NCBI GenBank assembly: GCA_038848185.1
Contig: JAWCNV010000007.1
Location: 1-64,000 of the forward strand
Source of the DNA: JAAOZP01 sp038848185
GTDB taxonomy: Archaea; Thermoproteota; EX4484-205; JAAOZP01
Direction of reading: 5' to 3'
DNA length: 64,000 nt
The notes under the pieces were generated by a model that worked only from the letters and a program-made list of their open reading frames with translations, was not told where the DNA came from and did not search any database. The position numbers and the translations under genes were made by a program. This document shows positions 43,910 to 52,686 of the stretch, piece by piece (position 1 is the first letter of the stretch; each line of letters starts with the position of its first letter).

Positions 43910-44227
43910 CTAGTTTTTTTCAATATTCTCTTGAGCCTCTCTAAGCCTAGATAAGAATATTCTCAAAGCATTAATCCCATCCGGGGTTAATACCAGAATT
44001 CTTGCCCTCAAATCCTCCCATGGTCGGTTAACCCTTATATAGTCTTTCTCCTCAAGAGCCTTCAGATGGTGTGCTAATCGACCTGGTGAAAGACCAAGCC
44101 CCTCAGCAACCTCCGTAAACCTTGCCTTCCCCCTTACCGAAAGAAAAAGCATAACAGCTAATCTAACATTATCCCCTAATACTTCTCCTTCTTCAATTAG
44201 GCGTCTAATTTTCTCCTCTGGCTGCAT
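43910..44227 (-). CDS. Winged-helix (ArsR/MarR-like) transcriptional regulator
   Basis: 105 residues. A single winged-helix domain: LGDNVRLAVMLFLSVRG, then the helix-turn-helix FTEVAEGLGLSPGRLAHHLKALEE near residues 37-60, and wing YIRVNRPWEDLRARILVLT. A short C-terminal helix could dimerise. It overlaps the end of the preceding membrane-protein gene by 23 bases, so the two are co-expressed, and this pair is divergent from an ABC-2 exporter it may regulate. Confidence 0.85.
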   Translation of the reverse strand: MQPEEKIRRLIEEGEVLGDNVRLAVMLFLSVRGKARFTEVAEGLGLSPGRLAHHLKALEEKDYIRVNRPWEDLRARILVLTPDGINALRIFLSRLREAQENIEKN

Positions 44228-44861
44228 GAAGAATCCCTAGTGCTTTCTGCCTAGCTGACAGGATATACCAGACAGCAGTCACGAAATACGAGAAGGTTAA
44301 GTGGATGGAATTGATAATGTAAGGATAGAATTCTTCCGGAAGTAGCAGGTATGAGGGCAAAGTTAGAAGGAGGTAGAGGCATACGAAGAGTGGCCGGGGG
44401 TCAATTCTACGGGTTGCCCGAAACTCCCACAAGAAGGTGGCCATGTTCCCAAGGGAAACTCCCAGACTTACCATTACTGCTATCCTTAGGGCAACTAACT
44501 CGGCAGGTATCACAACATTAGATATTACTGAGGAAAACAGAAATGCGAAAACCCAGAAAAGCATCGAAATATATTCTGTTTCTGGTTTTACCCTTTTTCC
44601 CTGAGCCTTAAACAACTCTAATGTTACACTTATTCTACTGATTATCATTACAGATAAACTGGCTACTGTGAAAGACGCTCCAAAGACAAGTATTACTAGG
44701 ATGATCACCGGGGTTGATAGTTTGAAAACGGCCATTAGAAGCTCCGTCAGCATTCCTGCAAATAATGCTGCCGAAAGGTATAGTAGGTAAATAATGGCGC
44801 CTGAAACCTCTGAAAGCACTATCGCGTATGCTTCAACTATTCTGAAAAGATTTTTACTCAT
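44205..44861 (-). CDS. Membrane protein coupled to the HTH regulator
   Basis: 218 residues from ATG 44861 (MSKNLFRIVEAY); the frame is open to 44927 but that would cross the divergent gene's promoter. Six to seven transmembrane helices with a basic loop (FKAQGKRVKPETEY) in the middle. No family recognised. Gene order, membrane protein then HTH regulator with overlap, suggests the membrane protein affects the regulator or that both serve the adjacent exporter. Possible TATA TTATATTAT at 44880-44888. Confidence 0.72.
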   Translation of the reverse strand: MSKNLFRIVEAYAIVLSEVSGAIIYLLYLSAALFAGMLTELLMAVFKLSTPVIILVILVFGASFTVASLSVMIISRISVTLELFKAQGKRVKPETEYISMLFWVFAFLFSSVISNVVIPAELVALRIAVMVSLGVSLGNMATFLWEFRATRRIDPRPLFVCLYLLLTLPSYLLLPEEFYPYIINSIHLTFSYFVTAVWYILSARQKALGILHAARGEN

Positions 44862-44925
44862 GCTTAGTATATCTAAACAGATAATATAAATGTTTCTTAA
44901 CTTTGGAAAACAAAGTAAACGAAGC

Positions 44926-44934
44926 ATTATAAAC
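44926..44934 (+). promoter_or_regulatory. TATA-like box for the ABC exporter
   Basis: ATTATAAAC is centred 26 bases before ATG 44956, supporting that ATG as a leaderless start over the earlier ATG at 44890. Confidence 0.5.
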
Positions 44935-44955
44935 CTTCAAGTAGAAGCCTACAGC

Positions 44956-45735
44956 ATGAGCATAAGGTTGCAGAATGTATCTGCCAGATATTCAAGGGCA
45001 AGCATTCTCCATGATATTGATTTAGATTTAAACGGTAGAGACATAATCCTAGGTCCGAATGGCTCTGGCAAAACAACGCTTTTCCGCACAATACTTGGAG
45101 TGAATGTGTATTCTGAGGGACACATAGAGATAGACGAGGTTGATGTTAAGAAGATAAAAAGCACTCCAGGAATATTGGCAACAAACCTCGACGAGGTTTA
45201 TAATCTTCTGAGGATTCCAATAAGGAATGTGGCTAAGCTTTACCTTGAACTTGGTAAGGGAGATTTCTCAAGATTTCTAAGTATGGTTGAAGAATTTGAA
45301 GCATCCAGTGCTTTAAATAAGAGGCTTGATGAATTATCAGCTGGGCAGAGAAGAATCATGTGTAATCTTATCGCGCTGGCTATGAATACAAAGTATGTTC
45401 TCCTCGATGAACCTTTTGAAAACATGGATCCTGCTAGAAGGGTTAAGATGGCCAAGATTATCATAGATTGGGATGGGGGCATCATAATGAATACTCATGC
45501 AACATGGCTTCTCGATAAGTTTTCAGACTGGCAGGCTCACCTAATGTTTCATGGGAAAACATGTGAGCCTGTGAGGGTTAATGGCCTTCTGAACTCGAGA
45601 ATAGTTGAAGGACAGAGAGAAGGTGCAATTAGTTTTACAATTAGAGAGAAAACGTTCTCACTAGTGTCTGGGAATCAAGGTATTTGCCTTACTGAAATGG
45701 AGAGTTTAGACCGTCTCTTCGAGGTGGGGTTGTGA
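44956..45735 (+). CDS. ABC exporter ATP-binding protein
   Basis: 259 residues from ATG 44956. Walker A GPNGSGKTT near residue 33, signature LSAGQRR near 125, Walker B YVLLDEPFENMD near 148, H-loop NTHATW near 178. It is short in the helical subdomain and has a C-terminal extension of about 70 residues. With the downstream membrane protein it would form an ABC-2-type exporter. Its stop overlaps the permease start (TGATG). Confidence 0.85.
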   Translation: MSIRLQNVSARYSRASILHDIDLDLNGRDIILGPNGSGKTTLFRTILGVNVYSEGHIEIDEVDVKKIKSTPGILATNLDEVYNLLRIPIRNVAKLYLELGKGDFSRFLSMVEEFEASSALNKRLDELSAGQRRIMCNLIALAMNTKYVLLDEPFENMDPARRVKMAKIIIDWDGGIIMNTHATWLLDKFSDWQAHLMFHGKTCEPVRVNGLLNSRIVEGQREGAISFTIREKTFSLVSGNQGICLTEMESLDRLFEVGL

Positions 45736-46559
45736 TGAGCATTCTTTTATTCAAAATGCTTTCGAAGGAAATGTTCAGGAACCCTTCTGCCTGGGGATGG
45801 GGTTTCTTCTTCGTCTCTTTCTGGATTATCATGGGGGCCTACATATTTAGTATTGAAATGCCTAAAGGTCTTCCTGCTGAAGCATATTTCTCCTACACGG
45901 GTAGCTGGTTCTCAATATCTCTAGTCTACAGTTTCTCGGCTCTTGCAGTAGGCATTGTTAATTCTTCATATTACTCATCTTTCTCCCTAAGATATTTGAC
46001 GAAATATTCTGCTCTCAATAATAAGCGTTACTACGCTGTGAGCCTGATTTCGACAGCCATGTTCTTCACGGTTTTCACAATGCTCTTAGGAGTAGAGACA
46101 TTTTTAATATATAGCTTTAGGTTCGGAGTCTTGCTGGCTCCCAAGAACCCTGTTGAACTGGCCTTAGCATCAATCTTATCAGCATTATTCATATATGTGC
46201 TTTCAAGCTCCATAGCCTATTTAATCCTAGTTTTGAAGAGGCCGCGACTCGTCACCTTCGCATCCTTTCTACCCCTCGTTGTCTCCTACCCGCTTCTATT
46301 CCTACAACTATACCTTGACATAGGTTATGCCACAGTCCTATCCCCCTTTAACACGATTAACAGCCTCATCTACCGTTATTACTCCGGAATCGAAGTGCCT
46401 AAGGGACCTCTATTTATTGGTAGTCAAGCCTCTGCAACAATAGATCCATTATACTTTTGGGCATCGCTTTTTTCATGGATTGTTTTACTCAGCATAATTA
46501 ACATAATCCTGATAGGGAAGCAAAGGGGGGTCAGCGTAGAGGAACTCAGACAGTTTTGA
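45732..46559 (+). CDS. ABC-2-type exporter membrane subunit
   Basis: 275 residues from GTG 45732 or ATG 45735. Six hydrophobic helices (near 20-40, 53-75, 100-120, 135-165, 170-195, 245-265) with an external loop between the fourth and last (around 200-240). No clear family motif, but size, topology and coupling to the ATPase fit an ABC-2 permease. Substrate unknown; the divergent HTH pair may regulate it. Confidence 0.78.
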   Translation: MMSILLFKMLSKEMFRNPSAWGWGFFFVSFWIIMGAYIFSIEMPKGLPAEAYFSYTGSWFSISLVYSFSALAVGIVNSSYYSSFSLRYLTKYSALNNKRYYAVSLISTAMFFTVFTMLLGVETFLIYSFRFGVLLAPKNPVELALASILSALFIYVLSSSIAYLILVLKRPRLVTFASFLPLVVSYPLLFLQLYLDIGYATVLSPFNTINSLIYRYYSGIEVPKGPLFIGSQASATIDPLYFWASLFSWIVLLSIINIILIGKQRGVSVEELRQF

Positions 46560-46678
46560 GCCGTCCACAGCAAGTCTGTCGACCAGACGCTCTACTCACC
46601 CCCTAGCGACAGTAAGCATATAGCTAGCGATATCACTCTCGACAGGTTTAAGCAGTAATTTTTTATTTAAAAGGCTTA

Positions 46679-46699
46679 AAAACCAGTGTTTCTGGTTTT
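46679..46699 (+). repeat. Inverted repeat (hairpin) between the exporter and the HExxH gene
   Basis: AAAACCAG 46679-46686 pairs exactly with CTGGTTTT 46692-46699 around a five-base loop. It is not followed by a long T run. It may be the end of the exporter transcript or a regulator site; the 228-base gap holds nothing else I can assign. Confidence 0.4.
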
Positions 46700-46787
46700 A
46701 GATAGGGTTTTAAAGAGTTGTCCATAGTCTAAAAACCAAAAAATCTTAAATATTCTCCGTGATAAAATATATTCAAGGTAATCTTGA

Positions 46788-48212
46788 ATGACCCTCCCCT
46801 ACGAATCCCGCCTCGGATACCGGTTACCAAGGTTTGAGATAAGTGGGGGAGCTAGCACGGCTTCAGAGCAAGACATAGCTTATTCTGAAGGAGTTTTCAG
46901 AAGTTTTCTAGAGCTTGAACATAGTAAATTGCTAATACCCCCTTTCTGCATCCTAAACGTTTTCGGCGGGGTTACAACACTAGAAGCACAGAAATCTGCA
47001 GGAATACCCCTAGGGGCAATGGTTCAAGTGGTGCCGGTTGATGATGTTACAGTAACGCTTAGCGGTAAGCCTTCAGATCTTTTAACCGTCTACTCTTGCG
47101 AGGTTCATGAAACGACCCACATGTACCAGATGAGCCATCTAGAGGTTATGAATAAGTATGTTACCACTGAAGTATTAATCTACACTTTTAACTCTCTACT
47201 TAAGGCTGCAGCAGGACAAACAGCAGGCTCCTTGGAGTTGAGCGAAGGCAAGACGGCCCGAGGCTTGTCATTCGGCAGCATAGAGTTCAGAAAGCTGGCT
47301 ACGGATATAAAGGAGGTATTCCCATACTTGCCTCTTAGAATTGACAGGGATAAGCTAGTTCTTTTAGAATCCTATCCTCTTTTGGTTCAAATGAGGTCTA
47401 TGGAATTCCCTGAAGTCGATGTTCTTAAAAGCTCTGTGGAAGACCGTCTTAGGAGCAATATTAACACTAGTGTGATTAAAATACTAGGAGAAGACCCTAG
47501 TAAATCGCTTTATTCAGAAGCGATGGGGCTTGTATATAGTCTTCACGAGATGTTACCCAAGTCATACGTAACTCTATTAGTTTACTCAAATTACTTGACT
47601 GGACTGGGGGCTCAGGGTCTTCTTGAGATGGCGCAGAAACTTGTCCATGATGAAAACAAGGTGAGAATCCTAGTAGGGGTTGAGAATGAGGTTGAGAGTG
47701 GTGGAGACCCTTTGACTTTAGCATTCGACCACGATGTTTTCAACTACGAGGATTTTGTAAAGCATAAAGAAAATCTTTTAGGAACAATTGGTGATGCTTT
47801 AAAAATATGCAACAGCGGTAAACCGTTTAACAGGCTCAACTATATTAAGAAAAAGATCGAAGGCATTAAAACACCATCGGAACTCCGTTATCTGGCAGCA
47901 GGCTTTTCCCAAAACGTTTTCAGTCAGCGTTTGGCTGTTAATCAGCCTCCAACATACTATCTTCATGCTAACGGTGTTTCATACGATAAGGAGGAGGTAA
48001 TGCTATTTAACTCTTTCTTTGCAGACTTGGCGATTACAGTTAATATCCTTAAAAATTTAATCGATGCATTAGAGAAAGGGCATGATGTGAGAAACACTAT
48101 AAAAGGCTCTATACGCTGTCCACTTAAAAGGGCGCCGCAGATGAGATGTGCCTCAAGCTTTGAGTGTGAGCATGAGAAAAACTGGCTTGATACTATTTCG
48201 GGATCAGGGTAA
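46788..48212 (+). CDS. Uncharacterised protein with HExxH motif and C-terminal Cys cluster
   Basis: 474 residues; ATG preceded by AAGGTAAT at five bases. I recognise no family. H107-E-T-T-H111 (VHETTHMYQMSH) sits in a predicted helix, the zinc-binding motif of many metallopeptidases. The C-terminus has four cysteines and a His within 30 residues (RCPLKRAPQMRC then FECEH). No signal peptide or membrane helix, so cytoplasmic. Possible roles are a protease or a metal-dependent scaffold. Neighbours (an exporter upstream, a universal stress protein downstream on the other strand) give no clear hint. Confidence 0.75.
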   Translation: MTLPYESRLGYRLPRFEISGGASTASEQDIAYSEGVFRSFLELEHSKLLIPPFCILNVFGGVTTLEAQKSAGIPLGAMVQVVPVDDVTVTLSGKPSDLLTVYSCEVHETTHMYQMSHLEVMNKYVTTEVLIYTFNSLLKAAAGQTAGSLELSEGKTARGLSFGSIEFRKLATDIKEVFPYLPLRIDRDKLVLLESYPLLVQMRSMEFPEVDVLKSSVEDRLRSNINTSVIKILGEDPSKSLYSEAMGLVYSLHEMLPKSYVTLLVYSNYLTGLGAQGLLEMAQKLVHDENKVRILVGVENEVESGGDPLTLAFDHDVFNYEDFVKHKENLLGTIGDALKICNSGKPFNRLNYIKKKIEGIKTPSELRYLAAGFSQNVFSQRLAVNQPPTYYLHANGVSYDKEEVMLFNSFFADLAITVNILKNLIDALEKGHDVRNTIKGSIRCPLKRAPQMRCASSFECEHEKNWLDTISGSG

Positions 48213-48306
48213 ACTTTTATTCTATTATGTATAATAGGTCTCTAGTAAAGATTAGTAGCATCATAAAGGCTTATGACTATTGTTCAGAATCCAGGATGAC
48301 ATGGTT

Positions 48307-48765
48307 TTACCTAATTACGAGTACAGATCCTTTAAAATGGTTTATAACTCTGCTTGCAACGCTTCCGAGAATACGCCCTGATCTTCCAAATCCCTCTCCC
48401 CCAATAACTATAAGATCGTAGCCTCCTTTCTCCGCTTCTTCAACAATGATTGACGCGGGATCACCCATCCTGTTTAGCAGCTTTACTTTAACACCCATTT
48501 CTTCAGCAATTATTCTCGCTCTCTCCAGTATCTCATCCTTCTCCCTAATCATGCTCATCCTAGTAGAATCCGGGAGAACTATTAGTTTGGAGGAATGTTC
48601 CACACTTGGCTCCACCATGGTTTTCGAAGGTGCTTCGGAAACATGTAGTACTGCTACCTCAATCTCCGGAGTCTGGAGCTTTAGCCTTAAAACGGTTTCA
48701 ACAGCCTTCTCAGAGGTTGGAGAACCATCGGTTGCCACTAGAATCCTCCTGAACATCACCCCCAT
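48307..48765 (-). CDS. Universal stress protein UspA family
   Basis: 152 residues. The ATP-binding form of the Usp fold: ILVATDGSPTSEKAV near residue 8-22, VIGGEGFGRSGRILGSVASRVI near 120-141 with the G-x2-G-x9-GS pattern, and C-terminal SVLVIR. It binds ATP and is linked to stress survival in many organisms. A TATA-like GCTTTAAAG near 48789-48797 supports leaderless ATG 48765; ATG 48756 is also possible. Confidence 0.9.
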   Translation of the reverse strand: MGVMFRRILVATDGSPTSEKAVETVLRLKLQTPEIEVAVLHVSEAPSKTMVEPSVEHSSKLIVLPDSTRMSMIREKDEILERARIIAEEMGVKVKLLNRMGDPASIIVEEAEKGGYDLIVIGGEGFGRSGRILGSVASRVINHFKGSVLVIR

Positions 48766-48810
48766 TTAAAAGACCTCTGCTAATAAATCTTTAAAGCTAA
48801 AATGCCAAGC

Positions 48811-49599
48811 TCAGGGGTTGAGAGTCACGCTGTAATAAGTTATGTTCCCGTTCTGGGCGGGGTTCCAAACAATTAGGCAGTTCAACCCAGTATCAACAGC
48901 CTTAAGGAACCCGGACCATTCACCGTCTTTCAACAAATAGTTCTCAATTTTCCCTTCCTCGTGGTAAACAGTCGCGACAATAGGCTTGTCAGCAGGCTCC
49001 CACTTTATAACTATCTTTATGTTTTCGCCAGAAGGAAGGTAAAAACCACCGTAGAGTTGGCCGGTTAAGGGCTCAAGGGATCCTGACAAGGTTTCGTTCG
49101 CCTTAGGCTCGTGAGGTGTTTCAATTGTTTCTAAAACTGTTTTAAAACTTGAATCAGCATACGATAAATCTTCGAAATGAAATCTTAAATCGACCGCGTA
49201 AGTCTTTTGCGAAAAATGTCCTCCTTTAACCTCAGTATAGTTTATGCGGAGAACATTATAGACATGGAAATCCCATGACCTAATATATACGGTTTTATTG
49301 TATGCTTCAATTACTCGGGGAAGCTTCAATGGGAATACCTTTATGACAGCCTCTTTTGGCGAGACTGTGTTGCTTGGAGTTGAAATACTATAGGAGGCAA
49401 TTATATTGCCATAAGGATTTTCTATAATGACGTAATCCGATGTCAACTCTACTATAAAGTCAGTAGACCCTAAATCTCCCGGAATAATTCTGAACTCAGA
49501 TGCTTTAAGTAGCATTAGGGCCATAGAAATCATTATCAGCATTGAGAAGGATATTACTAGCACCAAGTTTCCGTTGAACATCTTTATTGTTCTTTCCAT
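48811..49599 (-). CDS. Secreted or membrane-anchored protein of unknown function
   Basis: 262 residues. A signal-type hydrophobic segment (residues 8-30) is followed by a beta-rich extracellular domain with regular strands, Asn-x-Ser/Thr sites and no cysteines. No transmembrane helix at the C-terminus. Homology not recognised. The protein is probably tethered to the membrane by its N-terminus. Single gene with a possible TATA-like GATAAATTCA region near 49620. Confidence 0.65.
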   Translation of the reverse strand: MERTIKMFNGNLVLVISFSMLIMISMALMLLKASEFRIIPGDLGSTDFIVELTSDYVIIENPYGNIIASYSISTPSNTVSPKEAVIKVFPLKLPRVIEAYNKTVYIRSWDFHVYNVLRINYTEVKGGHFSQKTYAVDLRFHFEDLSYADSSFKTVLETIETPHEPKANETLSGSLEPLTGQLYGGFYLPSGENIKIVIKWEPADKPIVATVYHEEGKIENYLLKDGEWSGFLKAVDTGLNCLIVWNPAQNGNITYYSVTLNP

Positions 49600-49658
49600 T
49601 TATCGGGGAGTATTAAACGATAAATTCATTATTAAACATTTTTTACGAAACAATTTGC

Positions 49659-49674
49659 AATTATTCTGAAACGT
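49659..49674 (+). repeat. 16-base direct repeat, copy 1
   Basis: AATTATTCTGAAACGT, identical to copy 2 at 49999-50014, both preceded by A/T-rich sequence. Confidence 0.6.
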
Positions 49675-49998
49675 GGCGGCGTTAGACAAAATGTCGCGGA
49701 GGGAAAGAGCATTTGTTTTTTTTTTAAAAAGGCGTGGTTTAATGAAAATCAAGATTTAAAGAAGGCTTTTCGGTTTCCGTCGGTTCTAAGACTAGTTGGT
49801 AGAGCCTCCAGTATTTTAAAATCACAACCATCTGAACTATGGATTCGCATTTTCTGTATGCATGGGACAGCAAGCCTTATGCGGCTCAGCATCTTTCTAC
49901 AACTATAATCAGCTATCTCGAGCCCCAGAAAAATAATTAGGGTCAACCAGCCTATGTTAATAACTGATTAAGTCCCTAGCGGTAAAAATATTTTTCAA

Positions 49999-50014
49999 AA
50001 TTATTCTGAAACGT
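49999..50014 (+). repeat. 16-base direct repeat, copy 2
   Basis: AATTATTCTGAAACGT, identical to copy 1 and 340 bases away, about 170 bases before the start of the membrane-tethered winged-helix gene. Confidence 0.6.
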
Positions 50015-50154
50015 TTTTTAAAAAATCTATGTTAAAAACACGTCTCTTTTGAACCGGAAATATACAGGGAAAACAATACGGCTTTAATCGAAGCTAAACC
50101 GTTCTTAAAAAGAATGGTGTGGGAAAAAGTCTTAGAGCGACATATAACGTAATA

Positions 50155-50164
50155 GTTATAAGCC
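50155..50164 (+). promoter_or_regulatory. TATA-like box for the membrane-tethered winged-helix gene
   Basis: GTTATAAGCC lies 16-25 bases before TTG 50180 and 28-37 before ATG 50192. Confidence 0.45.
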
Positions 50165-50179
50165 CTTGGCGAGAATTCA

Positions 50180-50665
50180 TTGGAACCCCCAATGAGGCTT
50201 AACTTGGCTTGGGCTACCCTAGCCATTGTCTCAGGCCTGCTCCTACTAGTTAGAATATTGACTCCCAGCGTGTATCATATCATTATAGAGGGGGGAGATA
50301 ACCCAAGGGTCTACCCGATTCCAAACGTTTACACATTCAGCGATATTATAGTGGTCTGTCTTCTCTCAATAACCTTCGGCTATGCAGTGTTTAAGGCGAT
50401 AATCATCGAGGAGAAGCCCCCGTTCCTGAAGCAGTTTAGAATTTCAGAGTTGATAAGACTTCTTAAACCAGACGAGCTTAAAGTCTACGAGATAATAAAG
50501 AATAATAGCGGAATCTTCCAATCAGAGCTTCCTGAGAAAACAGGCTTCTCAACAACTAAGGTGAGTCAGATTCTAGGCTTCCTTGAAGTCTATGGGCTGG
50601 TTGAAAAAAAGAAGAAGGGAAGGGAGAACTTCTTAAGAGCGGTTGAGGAAGAGCCTAAGCCCTGA
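50180..50665 (+). CDS. Membrane-tethered winged-helix regulator
   Basis: 161 residues from TTG 50180, or 157 from ATG 50192. Two transmembrane helices (near 9-27 and 55-72) enclose a short external loop, and the C-terminal half is a winged helix (LLKPDELKVYEIIKNNSG, QSELPEKTGFSTTKVSQILGFLEVYGLVEKKKKG). This layout is common among archaeal membrane-bound regulators. It is 75 bases upstream of the molybdopterin oxidoreductase gene and may control it or respond to the membrane environment. Confidence 0.83.
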   Translation: MEPPMRLNLAWATLAIVSGLLLLVRILTPSVYHIIIEGGDNPRVYPIPNVYTFSDIIVVCLLSITFGYAVFKAIIIEEKPPFLKQFRISELIRLLKPDELKVYEIIKNNSGIFQSELPEKTGFSTTKVSQILGFLEVYGLVEKKKKGRENFLRAVEEEPKP

Positions 50666-50739
50666 TACTGTTTAATCCCATTATATTTCTGAAATCGGTT
50701 TATTAACGCTTATATTCGCCTATTATTATCCTCGGGTCG

Positions 50740-52683
50740 TTGAGAAAGATAAACTCATCATGCATATACTGCGGGGTTGGTTGCAGGCTAAACTATGTTT
50801 TGGAGAACGAGAAAATTGTTAGAATAGAACCTGTTAAGGAGGATGAGGTAAGTGAGGGTTTCCCCTGTCTTAGGGGCTTAACTATCCACGAAGTCATACA
50901 TGAAAACAGGATTACAAAGCCATTGATAAGAGAAAAGAAGGATGAGGATTTTAGGGAAGCGTCTTGGGATGAAGCATACAGGTTTATCTTCGACCATTTG
51001 AAGGGGCTCGAGGGCAATGAGGTTTTGTTCATACCGTCGGGCAAAGCAAGTAATGAAAATGCTTACGTTATGCAGAAGTTCGCACGGGCTGTTTTAAAGA
51101 GTAATAATGTGGACGGGTGTTGCTCCAGGCTTTGCCACGCCAACACTATGAGTGCGTTAAGCGAGGTCTTTGGAATAAACGGCTCCCCAGGAAGGATTGA
51201 AGACATTTCTGACAGAGACCTTATTCTAATCATAGGTTCAAACCCTGCTTCAAATTATCCTGTTATTTTCAGCAGGGTTGTTAAAGCTAAATCAAAAGGC
51301 ATGAGGCTGATAGATGTGAACTCTCCTCCGAATGAGACATCAAGGTTTTCAGATATTAATGTTCAGGTTAAGCCGGATACGCAGCTCGTTTTTCTTAACG
51401 GTTTAATTAATGAGATTATTAGAAGAGGAGTTCCCGAAGATAGGAGAATGATACAGGGTTTTGAAATACTCGCCGAAACAGTGGCGGAATATACTCCGGA
51501 AAGGGTCTCAGAAACATGTGAAATTGAAAAGAGGCTTTTTGAAAAGGTTGTTGACATCGTGTATTCTTCTAAAGCCTTTGGGATAATGCATGGGATGGGG
51601 CTTACCCAAAGCAGGAATGGTTTTCTAAACATAGTTTCCCTTCTAAACCTAATGATTCTGAAGGAGGGTAGGCTTCTCTCAGGGAGAGGAGAGATAAACG
51701 TGCAGGGCATGGGTGATGTTGGAGGTGTTCCATCCGGATTCCTACCGGCTTTTGTTTCTAAAGATGAGTTGGAGAAGGCTTGGGGATCAAAGCTTAGCGA
51801 GGAATCTGGTTTAAACATGATTCAAGCGCTCTACCTTAATCCTGTAAAAGCGGTTTTCGCATGCGACGTTAACATGGCGCTTTCACTTCCTGATCTTGAA
51901 GCTCTTCATGAAAAGCTGGGAGAAATGTTCGTAGTTCTTCTTCACCACCATTTTAACTATACTATGCGCTTTGCTAACGTTGTCCTGCCTATAGCGATGC
52001 TTATCGAGGGAAACGGAACAATAACAAACTGGGAGAGACGTATACGTCTTGTCAGGAAGGCTGCAGATCCTCCTGCTGAAGCCAAGCAGGTGTGGCTTAT
52101 TTTCAAAGAACTCGCCAGCTATTTCAACTGTGAACACCTCTTCAACTATAGTAGTGAGAAGGAGATTTTCAAAGAGATTGTTAGGCTTATTCCCGCATAC
52201 AGGAGTGTCGACCCAGAGAAGGTTTATGATGGTGGAGACGATTGGGGTGTTAAGAAACCTGCCTTTGTAAGGTATGTTCCGGTGCACTTTACAGGTGTCG
52301 ACTATCCTGTTAGCAAGAAATACCCCTATATTCTGGTAGGTGTTAGAACACCTTTTCTCTTTCTGCATAATGAACTAACAGACCTCTCAGAAATCCTGCG
52401 GAAGGTGAATAAGAAAGATATTGAAGCCTGCTACATGAATCCGGAGGATTTAAGGAGAGAAGGGTTCTCAGACGGTGAAACAATAATCCTATTCAGCTCA
52501 TGCGGTAGGCTGAGGATCAGAGTTAAGTCTGATCCATCCATCCCGAGCAAGACGATTAAGATGTATATCCATTCGGAGAAAACTCCTGTAAACAAGCTTG
52601 TCCCATTAAACTATACTTTTAACACGTTTACTCCAAACTATAAGTCGGTGGCTGTTGGCGTAAGCAAAGATGTTTCAGACTAG
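50740..52683 (+). CDS. Molybdopterin oxidoreductase, formate dehydrogenase alpha-like
   Basis: 647 residues from TTG 50740. An N-terminal 4Fe-4S site (C8, C11, C15, C43) is followed by the molybdopterin-binding domains and a C-terminal dinucleotide-binding domain (YILVGVRTPFLFLHNELTDL near 531). The presumed Mo ligand is Cys132 in SRLCHANT, the same position as Sec/Cys in FDH, and HGMGLTQSRNG is typical. It might oxidise formate or a related substrate. No Fe-S beta subunit, hydrogenase or membrane subunit is nearby. Confidence 0.83.
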   Translation: MRKINSSCIYCGVGCRLNYVLENEKIVRIEPVKEDEVSEGFPCLRGLTIHEVIHENRITKPLIREKKDEDFREASWDEAYRFIFDHLKGLEGNEVLFIPSGKASNENAYVMQKFARAVLKSNNVDGCCSRLCHANTMSALSEVFGINGSPGRIEDISDRDLILIIGSNPASNYPVIFSRVVKAKSKGMRLIDVNSPPNETSRFSDINVQVKPDTQLVFLNGLINEIIRRGVPEDRRMIQGFEILAETVAEYTPERVSETCEIEKRLFEKVVDIVYSSKAFGIMHGMGLTQSRNGFLNIVSLLNLMILKEGRLLSGRGEINVQGMGDVGGVPSGFLPAFVSKDELEKAWGSKLSEESGLNMIQALYLNPVKAVFACDVNMALSLPDLEALHEKLGEMFVVLLHHHFNYTMRFANVVLPIAMLIEGNGTITNWERRIRLVRKAADPPAEAKQVWLIFKELASYFNCEHLFNYSSEKEIFKEIVRLIPAYRSVDPEKVYDGGDDWGVKKPAFVRYVPVHFTGVDYPVSKKYPYILVGVRTPFLFLHNELTDLSEILRKVNKKDIEACYMNPEDLRREGFSDGETIILFSSCGRLRIRVKSDPSIPSKTIKMYIHSEKTPVNKLVPLNYTFNTFTPNYKSVAVGVSKDVSD

Positions 52684-52686
52684 TTT

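Larger units (their letters stand above)
49600..50179. other. 580-base gap without a convincing gene
   Basis: No protein frame here has family features; a 65-codon minus-strand frame at 49749-49946 looks random. The gap holds an exact 16-base direct repeat (49659-49674 and 49999-50014), a run of ten T at 49716-49725 after a small GACA-AAA-TGTC hairpin (49684-49694), and the promoter of the gene at 50180. A small RNA ending at the T run is possible but unproven. Confidence 0.5.

Noticed and set aside
49749..49946. 65-codon minus-strand frame in the gene-free gap
   Set aside because: No ribosome site, no recognisable features, composition like non-coding sequence.
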